Assembly: GCA_026214975.1 (NCBI GenBank)
Contig: CM047808.1
Location: 54,462,583 to 54,526,582, forward strand
From: Gentiana macrophylla
Lineage: Eukaryota > Streptophyta > Magnoliopsida > Gentianales > Gentianaceae
Direction of reading: 5' to 3'
DNA length: 64,000 nucleotides
Position numbers and translations under genes: made by a program. The notes under the pieces are model-generated. The model was not told the DNA's origin. It made no database searches and worked only from the letters and a program-made list of their open reading frames with translations. Shown here piece by piece: positions 10,922 through 22,879 of this stretch. Positions within the stretch are counted from its first letter, which is position 1, and each line of letters begins with the position of its first letter.

Positions 10922-12266
10922 ACGTGGAGGGTGAAGTCGATTGAGCCGTAGCTACTGTTGACCACCCAACCGTGGTTAAACCACTTTCGAACCTGTTTGC
11001 CCGTGATTATCCAATCCTTAAACATCAAACTTTCACGTAGACACTACGGAACAAAAACGTAATCTCGTCTTAGGTAAGGTGGAATTCACCAAGAATCCAA
11101 CACCTTAACCACGAGGTTTCGGGATTTTACTCCTTATGCTTTCGCAGAGTGGGATTCACCGAGAATCCATCACCCAACCTCGACGATTGAAAAAACCCGT
11201 GTTCCTCGGTTTTTACCCTAATTAGTTTCTAATCAATATCAAACAATTAATTAAAACTAATTGCGTGTTTTATACATGCCTAACTAATTCCTCGAATTAA
11301 GTTCTACATGTATGCATATGGAGTGGAATTCATGATATGATGCATGTCATGGCAATTTTCCGGTTCTACACATACAATCTAAACATGTATTCTATTGCGG
11401 AAAATAAACACCGAGATGGACCGTTGACACCCCCGTAACTAATCTATTCGAAAATAAAATAAAACCCTAATCTGCAGCTGTTTAGAATCTTCGACGATTG
11501 GCATATCAAACGAACTCGGATCGGGACGCAACTTTCCAGATCTGATCTTCATTCTTCGGAATTCAAGATGGACGGTTGGATCGGAGCTTTGACTTGTCAA
11601 TCTTCTCCAGTGAGCCGCCCAACTTGCTGCTGAATCTGACTTTTACAGCAGCGCATCAATGACTTCCCGCTGCCGATCGGGAATCGAGATTAAACCCGAT
11701 CGACCTGAAATTTTTATTCCACGTCCAAAACTCCATATTTGTAAATCTGACCGGTTGGATTTACGTTTCAACGGTCGAAACTCTCCCAGAAATTCGAGGA
11801 AGTCATAGGTAGGGTTTCTGTGAATCCTGCGTTTTTCTGTTACAGCAGCTTCTTTGCAGCAACGAACGGACATCCAAATGGACTCTGATCGATGCCAAAT
11901 TTTGTGGGATTGTTCATCAAATTCCAATCTTGATTCTTACCGGAGGGATCTTATTTTTAACGGCTCGATCAACGGGAAAAACGAAATATCTAAACAGCTA
12001 CTAAACAGATCTATTTTCTGGAAATTAAAAATTGCAATAAAAATAAATTACATAATTTCCTATACTCATATGAACGAATTTGCATCGTTCATATGAGTTT
12101 ACAATAGATCTAACGGGTAAACGATGTCAACCCCAATCCATCTCTTCAACCATAACAATTTTAATCACATCAATGCATAAAATAAGTAAAAAAAAATACC
12201 TACATGCAATTCCACTCCTTTAAATCGTTTAACTACGATTATGACTATATAAATCGTGGAACCTTT

Positions 12267-12277
12267 CTCTGATACCA
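12267..12277 (-). promoter_or_regulatory. Element X primer binding site (initiator-Met tRNA)
   Basis: In element sense TGGTATCAGAG, two bases after the 5' LTR, is complementary to the 3' end of initiator tRNA-Met, the usual copia primer. Confidence 0.85.
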
Positions 12278-12279
12278 CA

Positions 12280-14011
12280 TGAAGGATTGCAGGTTCTTAG
12301 ATCTAAACGAGTTAGATCTACGCGCAGCGGATGGATCACGATTTACATATCATAAAACATAATCAAAGGATTTAACAAGTACAAGGGGGTTGAGATCATG
12401 TTACCAATATTAGAAGGAGAAGCCAAGATCTTCCGATGTGTTCTCCAAACGGCGGTTAGTGGACACCCTTCTTGTTACACGAGCCTCCTTGATATGCAAA
12501 CTAAAAATCCCAAGATTTTTCCAACTCGAACCCTAAGAATAGAGGCCAAATTTTTCGGCCAATTTCTCTCGGTGAATAGTGACGTGAATAGTACCTTTCA
12601 TTAGACTTGGGAGAACTCTCTTTATATATAGAGAGTAATCAATGTCCTCCAAGGATTAAATAATTAAGTGATAATTATCACATTAATCCTTTTCCAAATA
12701 AAAGATAAATAAAATGATTATCCCAAACAAATTAAGATAAATCATATTATTATCTATTATTCCATGAATTATCATTTAACAAATAAAAGATAAATCACAT
12801 GTTAAATAATTATCCAAGAAAACTAATTTCTCTCTAATTATTAGGACATTAATGGCGCCACATATTGGGTCAAAAAGCCCACATAAAATGCCTCATTATG
12901 TGTATTATATTATTTAGCCCAACTAAATAATATCCATGCATATCAATTAATTAGCCCAATGATTAATTTATCAATGAGGCCCAAATAACAAGATTATTGT
13001 CCGAATTACGTAGCACACATCGGGGACCATGGGCCCTATAACCAAGTAGCTTCCAATAATTAATTATTCATCGAATGTAATAAGTACATTAATTATTAAT
13101 TCCGGGATTACGCCACCATAAACCCGAAACTTAACTCTACCGATTATAGATGTATACTTATACTCAACCCATAGAGTGAATAAGCGTCCATTGATATAAT
13201 CACTACATACAGATTAACCCTCCATAGATCATCCCATTCTCGAGAGGAAGTCTCCGTGAACCCGACTCGAATATCTTATCCTTATTTACCATCAACCCCT
13301 AATGATCAATTAGTGCACATATCGACTAGTAGCTAATTAGTCAAATGTGAACTCGGCCGATCGATCACTTTCTTAAGGCTAACAAATAAGGGGATCGCTC
13401 TCTCTACTTCCCGCGAGGAAGGAATGGATTCCATGTCCGTGAAAATCGTAACTACTCACTCATCCTGAGATAGTGCCAATGAGAAGTGGCTTGGAACACA
13501 TTATTTAAGTGAACCGTAACTAACACATCAAACACTACCCGGGACAAGCGGCACTGCAGATCACCTCGAGATTAAGGTTGATCCATATATGATCATCTAA
13601 TGATTTAATAAGATTCCTCGATTACGGAATTATATCGAGAAATTCAGATTAAATCGGTCCAAATTCTATATGAATGCCATCATATATAAATGCCCCACGT
13701 AGGTACCCTCTACCGACAAACCGGATAAGACTATCACACCCTAAGGTGTTCAGGCGCATTATTGGTGTTTTAATCAAGAGACCCTAAACTCGATTAAGTT
13801 CACCACGGACTAACAGTTTAAGTATATCACCACTAACTCAATCCTCACGTCCAATCCATACACTGAGTTAAGTGGTTACATACAGATATACTTAGGGTTT
13901 GCAGCAGTGTATTACTTTACAAGCACAAAGCAAGTAATAAGGTGAGATAAATTCTGTCATTTATTATTAAAAACAATTACACAAATTGTCTTTCGGGCAC
14001 TACACCTAACA
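12280..14011 (-). repeat. Element X 5' LTR
   Basis: 1,732 bp, the partner of 5038-6755, with the same TG...CA ends. In element sense a TATATAAAG-type box lies near 12620-12632. Differences from the 3' LTR include several short indels beside CG dinucleotides. The flanking aattc at 14012-14016 completes the target duplication. Confidence 0.9.
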
Positions 14012-14290
14012 AATTCTACGTTTAATATGAACGAATCAAATGAAGATTAAGGGTTGTTTAATTAATTCATAGATGATTATATGCAAACATAATCTAGATC
14101 TAACACAAGAACAATCATGAATCTAAGAAAAGAAATAAAACATTGGTATAGATCTTACCCAATAACGAAGAACAAATCTACTCTTCAATTCTCTCTTCCT
14201 CCGGCGACTCAAGATGATACATGAAGATCGTAAACCAAGCACAATTCAATAATGAAAGACTCATGCCTTATTTGCTTGGATATCTGAAAC
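14012..14290 (-). repeat. Gypsy element 2 LTR, piece 2
   Basis: Sequence between the end of X and the start of A. In minus sense a block beginning GAGTCGCCGGAGGAAGAGAG is followed by AGATCTATACC-type sequence. It is diverged but in the same order as the LTR 1 block near 2640-2720. Being joined by TSDs to pieces 1 and 3, it must belong to the same pre-insertion sequence. The first five bases are the X target duplication. Confidence 0.6.
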
Positions 14291-14677
14291 TGTGGGCAAT
14301 ATTCACATCTTGATAAATCTCTTTGAGGTTCAAGAGATCTTGAACTCTTTGAACTCATGTGCGGGATTTTACATGTACACTTTATGTATTTATAAAGAGA
14401 CATATTAATTGTAGTACATATAAACAATTAATATGTCAAACTCTATTCATAGACATAGCTTTTACTCTAGTTCACTTTATGTCATAGACATTTATTATGT
14501 AAGAGACTAAAAAGCATCTAGCCTCGTTTATAGCTTTTACTTTTTCTATGAAAGGTCACTATCTTGTCTAGGACCTTTCAAACTCCTCAATTGTATCTAC
14601 ATATACTCCACATTATCAATGAATAAAAGTTAAGTTGAAGTTTACTCTTGTGTTAACACATTCTCAAACTCTCTTCA
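14291..14677 (+). repeat. Element A 5' LTR
   Basis: 387 bp, from TGTGGGCAATATTCAC to CTCTCTTCA. A TATTTATAAAGAG promoter-like box lies near 14387. The last 275 or so bases look identical to the 3' LTR, while the first 110 differ by many small indels and substitutions. Confidence 0.9.
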
Positions 14678-14691
14678 TGGTATCGGAGCCA
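14678..14691 (+). promoter_or_regulatory. Element A primer binding site (initiator-Met tRNA)
   Basis: TGGTATCGGAGCCA directly follows the LTR and complements initiator tRNA-Met with one mismatch. Confidence 0.9.
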
Positions 14692-14739
14692 TTTGTGTTC
14701 TAATTTTTTTTCCATTTGCCAAAACTCATATTTCAAAGA

Positions 14740-15680
14740 ATGTCTTCCACATCCGACATTACTTCAACCTCAAGTGAGACTCTCAAGCCCTCAAATGACC
14801 GAAGTACTGACAACCCTCTTCTTATACTAACCATAGACTTGATGGTAACAACTATCTCATTATGGTCAAGGTCTATGAAAATGTACATTTACGGACAAAG
14901 TAAGATGGGATACTTATGCAGAACAAAACACACTTTCTTGGCCCGACCCGGTTTTGAAGCATGGGACACAACAAATAATCAACTCATGACCATCCTCACG
15001 AGGTCAATGACAAAAGAGATAAGTGAAAACTTTATGATGTATGATAATCTTGCCAAAGAAATGCAGGATAATGCCGAGAGATCAGACTCAAGAAGGATAA
15101 TACATCCGAGGTATATGAACTAAGCTCAGATTCAAACTTGCAGCAAGGGATATGTACAGTAACTCAATATTTCAATCAACTACCTAAGGCTTGGCAACAC
15201 TTAGATATGTTAGAAACTCACTCATGGAATGATGTCAAGGATGCCGCTCTTTATAAAGACATCATAGAAAAGAAGAGAGTATTCGGGTTCCTCACCTGGA
15301 TGAATCCTACTCTTGATGATGTTAGAGGAAGAATTCTTGCCACCAAACCTCTTCCAAATCTCAAATCCATGTTTGCTTGAGGTCAAGCATGAAGAAAGTA
15401 GGAGAAAAGTCATGCTTCAAATCCACTCACCGACAACCCTATCAAAGGTGCTTGCCTGCCACATCGCGGGAAAGCGGTGAGAGGTTTGAGACATACAAGA
15501 AGCCTACTAAGAAAATCGGAAAAGCGTTTCGTGATCACTTTGCAAGCGCACAAATCACACCAAGGACAATCTTTGGAAGCTCCATGGAAAGCCTAACTCC
15601 TCAAAAATCTCAAAACCTATCGGGGAAAGTCAAGGCGAGACACATCGGTGAGGAGGAGAATGACAACCGATGAATGCTCG
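14740..15680 (+). pseudogene. Element A gag (broken)
   Basis: Gag forms the virus-like particle that packages element RNA. The start is set at the ATG of MSSTSDITSTSS (14740). The conserved WSRSMKMYI block (about 14860-14890) and GFEAWDTTNNQ (about 14950-14985) are typical of copia gag N-terminal domains. The frame breaks near 14900, 15120 and 15380. A CCHC zinc-knuckle relic can be traced near 15530-15600, but its last Cys position reads Leu and the frame shifts across it. The C-terminal tail is not reliable. Element B has the sister copy at 26090-26961. Confidence 0.75.
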
Positions 15681-15779
15681 ATTTCTTGCATTCAAAGCCT
15701 TCTGAATCAACAAAAGGAAGGTAGTCACTCTACCGATGTTGCTACTCATACTCATCTGAGTAAATTCTACTCTTCCCTT

Positions 15780-17083
15780 AGCAATGAAACATGGATTGTT
15801 GATTAGGGCATCCTCCCATATGACTAGTAATAAAAACCTTATAACCAACTATATGCCTTGTCACCAAATTCATAACATTAAAACTGCTGATGGATCTATC
15901 TCTCGTGCAAAAGGTGTTGGAAATGTTAAACTCACTAATAAGATATGCCTACAGGATGTCCTATTTGTTCCAAACTTAGACTGCAATCTTATATCTCACA
16001 AGAGACTCACTAAAGATTTGAATTGAATTTGTTGTTTTTAAGGAAAATCGGTGCACATTCCAGATCCTACTTCACGAGAAGTGATTGGGAAGGCTAAACC
16101 TTGCTTATTGGATTGTTTACGGTCAACCTCTGTGAAAGCAGGTAAGATCAAGACTGAATCGCGCCTCAGCCTGCTCCCAGACTTTAGACAATATCATGTT
16201 ATGGCATTATAGATTAGGACATCCAAGTTTTGGTTACTTAAAATCTTTAACTCCTGAATTGTTTAAAGGATGTAATCTGAATGACCTTCAATGTGATATT
16301 TGTCAATTTGCTAAACTTACAAAATCTGTGTATGCTAAGTTACCTCATTTGCATTCCTCACCCTTCACCTTAATACACAGTGATGTGTGGGGACCCTCTA
16401 GGGTGAAAAGTATAACAGGGAAAAGGTGGTTTGTCACCTTTATTGATGATCATACCAGGAACACTTGGGTTTTTTTAATGAAAGACAAATCTGAAGTTGG
16501 CCCTATCTTTCAAGAATTTTATCATATGGTCTCCACTCAATTTGATACTAAGATCAAGATCTTAAAGACTGATAATGCTCTAGAATACTATGAGTCTAAT
16601 CTCAGTACCTTCTTGACAGATAGAGGAATTGTTCATATCAGTAGTTGTGTGGAAACACCTCAGCAGAATGGGGTTGCTGAGAGAAAGAACAGGCACCTAC
16701 TGGAAATGGCCAGATCAATCATGTTCACCACACATGTTCCTAAATATATGTGGGGTGAAGCTATACTGACTGCAACTTACTTACTCAACAGACTTCCCAG
16801 CAGAGTGTTAGGTTTCAAAACTCCACTCCAAACCCTACTGACCACACACTCCTGCCATCATCTTGTTTCCCAGTTGCCTCCAAAGATCTTTGGTTGTACT
16901 GTGTTTGTGTATATCCATGCTCAACACAGTAAACTTGATCCTAAAGCTCACAAGTGCATTTTCCTAGGTTATGCAAAGGATGAGAAAAGGTTACAAGTGT
17001 TATTCCCTATTGAAAAGAAATTTTACAATTCTATGGATGTAAAATTCTTTGAAAGGACCCTTATTACAAAGAAACCCTCTTGA
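15780..17083 (+). pseudogene. Element A protease and integrase (protease broken)
   Basis: The aspartic protease would start near ETWIVD (about 15785). Its active-site triplet is disrupted: GATTAGGGC gives an in-frame stop or a shifted frame, while ASSHMTSN follows in another frame. Integrase is open from 16196 to 17083 (295 residues): zinc finger WHYRLGHPS...CDICQ (about 16200-16310); catalytic Asp in HSDVWGP (about 16377); second Asp in FIDDHTRN (about 16440); Glu in DNALEYYE (about 16570-16595); then TPQQNGVAERKNRHLLEMA. All three DDE residues are present. Sequence after 17083 is frame-scrambled. Confidence 0.85.
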
Positions 17084-17620
17084 GCCATTCAGCGATGGAA
17101 ACTCGATTGAAATTGACCTAAACCCTTCCTCAAAGAAACTCTTAACCTCAAAGAACTCATCGATCCTCAGTGAGATGAACTTCATGACCTGCTGACCCTC
17201 TGCAAACCTAATACTCCTCGGAACCTCCCGAACAAGAGTCTATCGACCCGAGCCTGCTGCTCCCGAGCTCATCGACACTCGGCAATCTCTGGATCCTCGA
17301 CTGCGACATTGATGATAGGCCTATTGCTCTTAGGAAGGGAAAGAGATCATGTCTTGATCACTCTATTCATTCTTATTTATCTTATGATAAGTTATCTCCT
17401 GCTTTGCCATGTTTTCACAGGGACTGGACTCTCACTCTATTCCTAAAAATATTCGGAGGCCCTTCAAAATGATAAATGGAAGGCTCTTTGTTAAAACAGA
17501 GATGACAAAGACTTACGGATAATCATACTTGGGATTTGACACCTCTCCCACAGGCAAGAAGACAGATCGATTCTGCGGATGGTTATTCACTATAAAATAC
17601 AATGCTTGATGGCACTATTG
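17084..17620 (+). pseudogene. Element A integrase-RT linker, scrambled
   Basis: This should encode the variable integrase tail and the start of RT. No frame stays open, and the sequence has many short indels in CT/GA-rich stretches when set beside the equivalent region of B (about 24110-24640). No other gene is seen here. Confidence 0.5.
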
Positions 17621-18960
17621 ACAAGTACAAAGCCGATTGGTAGCCGGGGATTCACTCAAACTTATGGCATTGACTATAAGGAAACTTTTGCACCAGTGGC
17701 AAAACTCAACACCTGTCGAGGTTACTGATCTCTCTAGTGTCCAACTTGACTGGCCTCTTCACCAATTGGACATCAAAATGCTTTTCTAAATGGGGACCTC
17801 ACCGAGGAGGTTTATATGAATGTACCTCCTGGTTTTATCAATCCTCATACTCAAGGCAAGGTGTGCAAACCGAGGAAATCTCTATATGGCTCAAGCAATC
17901 ACCAAGGGGCATGGTTTGGAAAATTAACAACTGTGGTCAAAGTGTTGGATATCACCAATGCAATTCTGATCACACTATGTTCATCAAGACAACCAACCAG
18001 AAGAGGTCTATTATTATTGTCTATGTGGATGATATCATCCTCACTGGAGATGACTCTACTGAGATCCAACATTTGAAGACTCTGCTGGCAAAGGTGTTTC
18101 AGGTGAAAGACTTGGGTTTTCTCAAATATTTTCTTGGCATGGAAGTAGCAAGAAACAACAAAGGCATTTCTGTATCCCAAAGGAAATATGTACTGGATCT
18201 GCTGAAGGAAACTGGCATGCTGGGGTGCAAACCTGCTATATCCCCTGTAGACCCCAGTCATACCCTGCTACATGGTGACACTGCTGTCAGGAAAGAACAA
18301 TATCAAAGGCTTGTAGGGAAACTCATCTACCTCTCCCATACAAGACCTGATATTGCATATAGTGTCAGTCTGGTTAGTCAGTTCATGCATTGCCTCTTGA
18401 GAGCAACATTGGGATGCATGTAAATAGAATCTTGAGGTATTTGAAGTCTACTCTGGCCAAGGGTTACACTTCACCAAGTCTGCTGATAGATCCATCAAGG
18501 TCTACACTGATGCTGATTGGGTGGATGCCACATAGATAGAAGGTCGACCACAGGCTTACTGTTCCTATGTATGGGGCAATCTTGTTACTTGGAGGAGCAA
18601 GAAACAACCTCACGTGTCTAGAAGCGATCTTTGAAGGCTTGAACTCAGGGCACTTGTCTTAGGCATTTGTGAAGCTCTTTGGCTCAAAAGAGTACTTATC
18701 GAACTTCAAGACCTCTTGACAACTCTATCACACTCTGTTGTGATAATCACTCAAAGACTATGCATGGCAGAGGATCCAGTCCATCATGACAAAACAAAAC
18801 ATGTGGACATTGTGAGACACTTCCTAAAGGAAAAGATTGATGCCAAGATTATCCAGCTCAAAGATGTTCCTCAATGAGACCAAAATGCGATATTCTCACC
18901 AAAGCTATTCCACCTCTCATGTTCAAAGAGACTAAGTAGCAAACTTGGCCGCATCAACAT
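17620..18960 (+). pseudogene. Element A reverse transcriptase and RNase H (broken)
   Basis: RT landmarks: FTQTYGIDYKETFAPVAK (about 17650-17705), a NGDLTEEVYMNVPPGF-like block split between frames (about 17790-17835), YVDDIILTGDD (about 18020-18055, active-site Asp pair intact) and FLGMEVARNNKGISVSQRKY (about 18130-18190). The connection ends at 18423. RNase H follows in shifting frames: YTDADW (about 18503), then relics of the ADILTKA end near 18890-18910. The polypurine tract lies just beyond. At least five frameshifts separate these blocks. Confidence 0.85.
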
Positions 18961-18970
18961 ATACACCAGA

Positions 18971-18981
18971 TTTTGAGGGGG
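18971..18981 (+). promoter_or_regulatory. Element A polypurine tract
   Basis: TTTTGAGGGGG directly precedes the 3' LTR. Element B has the same tract, read in reverse at 22769-22779. Confidence 0.8.
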
Positions 18982-19366
18982 TGTGGCAATATTCAACATC
19001 TTGATAAATCTGTGAGGTTCAAAGAAAAATCTTGAACCTCATGAACTCATGTGCGGATTTTCTGTACACTTTATGTATTTATAAAGAGACATATTAATTG
19101 TAGTACATATAAACAATTAATATGTCAAACTCTATTCATAGACATAGCTTTTACTCTAGTTCACTTTATGTCATAGACATTTATTATGTAAGAGACTAAA
19201 AAGCATCTAGCCTCGTTTATAGCTTTTACTTTTTCTATGAAAGGTCACTATCTTGTCTAGGACCTTTCAAACTCCTCAATTGTATCTACATATACTCCAC
19301 ATTATCAATGAATAAAAGTTAAGTTGAAGTTTACTCTTGTGTTAACACATTCTCAAACTCTCTTCA
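18982..19366 (+). repeat. Element A 3' LTR
   Basis: 385 bp, partner of 14291-14677, with TGTGG...CTTCA ends. The 3' 275 bases appear identical to the 5' LTR; the first 110 bases are diverged in a patch. Confidence 0.9.
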
Positions 19367-19395
19367 AAACCCAAATCCGGATCCGATCCATAATT
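19367..19395 (-). repeat. Gypsy element 2 LTR, piece 3, with C target duplication
   Basis: 29 bases left between A and C: aaac (A duplication) at 19367-19370 and taatt (C duplication) at 19391-19395. The assignment to the gypsy LTR is by continuity of the two duplications, not by direct alignment. Confidence 0.55.
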
Positions 19396-21123
19396 GGATC
19401 TTCAGTTTTGATTCACAGCACCGATCGAGACGATCGATCATGCACAACAGAAGCTACGAATAAATTCGCATGCGATTTTACCATGATATGATACACATAA
19501 ATAATTAACTTAACTATGAGAAGGTTAAAGATTTACCCAAAAGGAGAGGGAAAAGCAGTCGACCTAAGAGGAGAAGCCGCAGTCTTCCGGATTGTATTTC
19601 CTAGCGACGACTGGTGGACGTCGATCCTCGCCGTAGAACCTCCTCGAATATGCTCAAGAAAAAACCTAGGTTTTTCTTCTCTTAATGACTAGAACAAGAA
19701 ACTAATTTTCTCTTCTTTTTAGTAGAAATTGGCAAATTTTTTTGTGTGTAATTTCTGCTAGGAGGAATTCTCTTTATATAGGAAAATATCTAGCCAAGAG
19801 AGAGTTATCATTTTCACACCACAATTACATATTCCCCTAAGGAATAAATATTTTCCATAAAATAAGAGATAATTCCCAAAAAATCAATCTCTTATCTCTT
19901 TTCTATTAATTATATAACAAATAAATAATTAATTAGTTACACATTTGACATAATATAGGAAATTTTCTTTTCCTAATTTTATCACAAAAATATGCACCAT
20001 TATTGCCATTATTTTAAAAGAAAATATTTTTTTCTATTTTACATATTATTTAGCAAAATAAATAATATTGAATATTCATTAATTAGACCAACTATTTAAT
20101 TTATTTTTGAGTTTCCATAAAACGAGAAAACACTCGCGTGTTAGGATCCTACCGGGGACCATGGACCTATAACCAGTAGCTACAATAAATTGAATAAAAT
20201 ATTCATCGTACAGAATATTTCTACTCAACTTATTAATTCCAGAATTACGCCACCATAAATCTGAAATTGAACTTTATAGATTATATATATAACTTATTCT
20301 CAAAACGTCGAGTCGATAAGTGTTCATTGATATAATCATTACATACAGACTACCCCTTCATAGACTATTCGTAATGAAGCGGGATTATTTCCGTAAACCT
20401 TCTTCAATACATCTTATCCTTATTTACCATTAACCCACTGGTGATCAATTAGTTCATAACCAATATGAACTCCGCGGATCGATCAGTTTCTAGGACTAAC
20501 AAATAAGGGTAATGTATTTCTACTTCACGCAGGAAGGAATGAATTCCATATCTGTGAGACACACACTTCTCACTCATACCAAAATAGTGCCAACGTGAAA
20601 GTGATTCGGACAACACCTCTTAGCGATCCCTAACGAACACATCAAACCCTATCCTGAAACAAGTAGGAGTACGCAATCACTTGATGATTAAGGTTAATCC
20701 ATAAATGATCATCTTGTGATTTAATAAGATTTCTCAATCACGGAATTATATGAGAAAATCAGATTAAATCGGTCCTTTCCTATATGACTACATCATATAT
20801 AAATGCCCCACTTAGATAACCAATATCGACGGTCCGGATAAGTCGGTCACACCATAACGTGTTCTGGGCGCATTAATGGTGGTTTAATCAATAGACCCTA
20901 TACTTTGATTAAGCTCACCACGGGACTAAAAGTTCAAGTGTATCACCATAAACTCAATCCTCATGTGTGACACACACTAAGTTATATGGCTACGTGATAC
21001 GACTTGGGGTTTTCAGCAGTGTATTAAATATAAGCACGAAGCAAATAATAAGATGAAATAAAATCTATCATTTATTAAATTAAAATAATAACATAAATTG
21101 TCTTTCGGGCACTACACCTAAAA
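19396..21123 (-). repeat. Element C 3' LTR
   Basis: 1,728 bp; in element sense it starts near 21123 with TTTTAGGTGTAGTGCCCGAA (the usual TGTTAGG with one change). A TATATAAAG box lies at about 19772-19780. It aligns with 29938-30190 plus 34491-35814, the 5' LTR interrupted by the Helitron. Confidence 0.85.
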
Positions 21124-21218
21124 ATCTCCCACTTGCCCGTAATGACAAGCAACAATAGTTTTTAGAGCACTCCCTATTACATATATCTATCTACTAACAT
21201 ATTTCTCCCACTTGCTCT
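21124..21218 (-). promoter_or_regulatory. Element C doubled polypurine tract
   Basis: In element sense, GCAAGTGGGAGAAA (about 21204-21217) and then GCAAGTGGGAGAT (21124-21136) lie about 80 bases apart. The second adjoins the LTR and is the likely primer. Y shows the same pair (48924 and 48991), so the doubling is a family trait. Confidence 0.7.
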
Positions 21219-21239
21219 AAAGTAGATGAGACTTGTCTC

Positions 21240-22427
21240 TCATTCCCATACCCTTCAAGTGCTTGTCAAAGACATTAGATGCCAGCGTCATGGTAAACGG
21301 ATCAGCTAGGTTGTCGGCCGAGGCGATCTTTAGGACCGAAATGTCGTGCATGTGCACGATCTCTCTAATCAGGTGGTACTTTCTCTCGATATGCTTTGAC
21401 CTCTTGTGACTTCATGGCTCCTTGGAATTTGACACCGCTCCATTGTTGTCACAATAAAGTGGTATTGGATCATTTATATTCGGAATTACTTCCAAATCAC
21501 CAAGAAACTTCTTGAGCCATACCGCCTCCTAAGCTGCCTCAGAGGGTGCTATGCTGGTTTGCTTTACACTTCTCCATACTACGGATCCACCTCCAAGAGT
21601 AAACACTGAGCCTAAGATCGACTTACAATCATCCTTATCTGACTGAAAGTAAAAAACAGTGTAGGCTACGATATTCAGGTCTGCACCTGAATACACAAGC
21701 ATATAATTCCTAGTTCTCTTAAGATACTTGAGGAGATTCTTTACTCCTATCCAGTGCTCCATGCCTGGATTTGACTGAAAACGACTGACCAATTCCACGC
21801 CGTAGCAGATGTCCGGTCTTGTACACAACATTGCATACATCAGACTTCCAACTGCAAATGCGTAACGAATATGTCCCATGCTCTCTTGTTCCTTAGGGAT
21901 TTTTGGACACTGTTTCTTAGAGAGAGCTATGCCATGACGGGTTGGTAGGAAATCCTTCTTTGCATTCTGCAAACTATAACGCAACATCATCTTACCAATG
22001 TATGATGCTTGGGACAGAGCCAACATCTTGTTCTTTCGATCCCGAATGAGCTTGCATCTCCTAAATCTTTCATTTGGAAATGTGTGGCTAACCAACTTTT
22101 AACATCATACAAAATCCCCTTATTGTTTCCAATCAGCAGGATGTCATCAACATACAACACCAAGAATGCCACATTGTCCTTAATGATGCGCTTGTATACA
22201 CAAGGCTCATCAGGATTTTGTTCAAAATCGTAAGACATGATGGTCTCATCAAATCTGTGGTTCCAAGACCGAGAAGCTTGCTTTAACCTATAAATGGATT
22301 TGAGCAACTTGCACACTTTGTGCTCTTGGCCTTTCTCAATGAAACCTTCTGGTTGCTGCATATATATTTCCTCGTCAAGATAGAATTTAGAAAAGCTGTC
22401 TTAACATCCATCTGCCAGATTTCATAA
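21240..22427 (-). pseudogene. Element C reverse transcriptase (3' part) and RNase H
   Basis: Continuation of the RT after the B insertion. It resumes with YEIWQMDVKTAFLN-type sequence (about 22427-22390), a frameshift, then MQQPEGFIEKGQEHKVCKLL (22361 down), YVDDILLIGNN (about 22155-22123, intact) and the RT end TRPDICYGVELVSRFQSNPG (about 21820-21765). RNase H includes a stretch near YSGADLNIVAYT, then DNNGAVSN (about 21450-21425) and ADNLADPFT (about 21320-21293). Frame changes occur at about 22000-22095 and 21530, and a stop follows the DNNGAVSNSKEP block. Confidence 0.85.
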
Positions 22428-22432
22428 TCTAA

Positions 22433-22768
22433 TGAAGAGAGTTTGAGAATGTGATACACACAAGAGTAAACTTCAACTTATTTATTCATGTTGAAAGAAT
22501 GAGTATAAATAGATACAAGAGAGGATCCTTACAAGAGAGGATCCTAGCTAGTAAAGTAAAAGTAACTAGAGCCGGCTACAATAAATGCTAGAGTCGGCTA
22601 TGTCTATGCTATTACATAATAGGACAAAGGATAGTTACTTTATGACTATTAGGACATATTAATTGTTTATTCAATGCAATTAATATGTCTCTTGATAAAA
22701 GTAACACGTTACATTGTAACATGTTATGAGTGTAATAATAATGTAATATTAACCATAGTATTTCCACA
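22433..22768 (-). repeat. Element B 3' LTR
   Basis: 336 bp, TGTGGAAATACTATGG to CTCTCTTCA in element sense. It contains a direct repeat of AAGAGAGGATCCT (about 22519 and 22533). The polypurine tract GTTTGAGGGGG adjoins it at 22769-22779. Confidence 0.92.
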
Positions 22769-22879
22769 CCCCCTCAAACTGGGTTGTATATGTTTATACA
22801 GCCAAGTTTGCTACTCAGTCTGCTGAACATAAGTGGTGGTATGGCCTTGGTGAGAATATCAGCATTCTGATCTGCTGAG

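Larger units (their letters stand above)
7281..12266 (-). other. Element X interior, non-coding
   Basis: About 5 kb without a recognisable gene. Visible structure: three copies of GGAATCACCCCTAT (about 7829, 7934 and 8021); a GC-richer block at about 10480-11000; and two direct copies of an ATTCACC(A/G)AGAATCCA box (about 11083 and 11151). The whole interior has a counterpart in Y (43575-48990), so it is a family feature and not random filler. Two small ORFs, at 10718-10921 (sense) and 9002-9199 (antisense), are kept in Y. Confidence 0.7.
5038..14011 (-). mobile_element. Element X: complete large non-autonomous LTR retrotransposon
   Basis: The element is 8,974 bp with matching LTRs (5038-6755 and 12280-14011), a perfect 5-bp target duplication aattc, an initiator-Met PBS and a polypurine tract, read on the minus strand. 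The 5.5-kb interior has no gag or pol frame; the longest ORFs are under 100 residues. Y (41855-50678) is a second copy: LTRs and interior align along their length in opposite orientation. Termini TGTTAGGTGTAGTGCCCGAA and the RNase H-derived 3' end are shared with element C. The likely class is a LARD-like non-autonomous copia moved by C-type proteins. Mobilisation by C is inference. Confidence 0.85.
14291..19366 (+). mobile_element. Element A: complete short-LTR Ty1/copia retrotransposon
   Basis: 5,076 bp with LTRs at 14291-14677 and 18982-19366, an initiator-Met PBS, gag, protease, integrase, RT, RNase H and a polypurine tract. The flanks share aaac (14287-14290 and 19367-19370), a 4-bp duplication, or 5 bp with one mismatch. 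Integrase is the best preserved part; gag, protease, RT and RNase H carry frameshifts. Its pol is very similar to element B (22433-27394), but the LTR bodies differ. The lineage is probably Ale/Retrofit or a neighbour, which is tentative. Confidence 0.9.
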
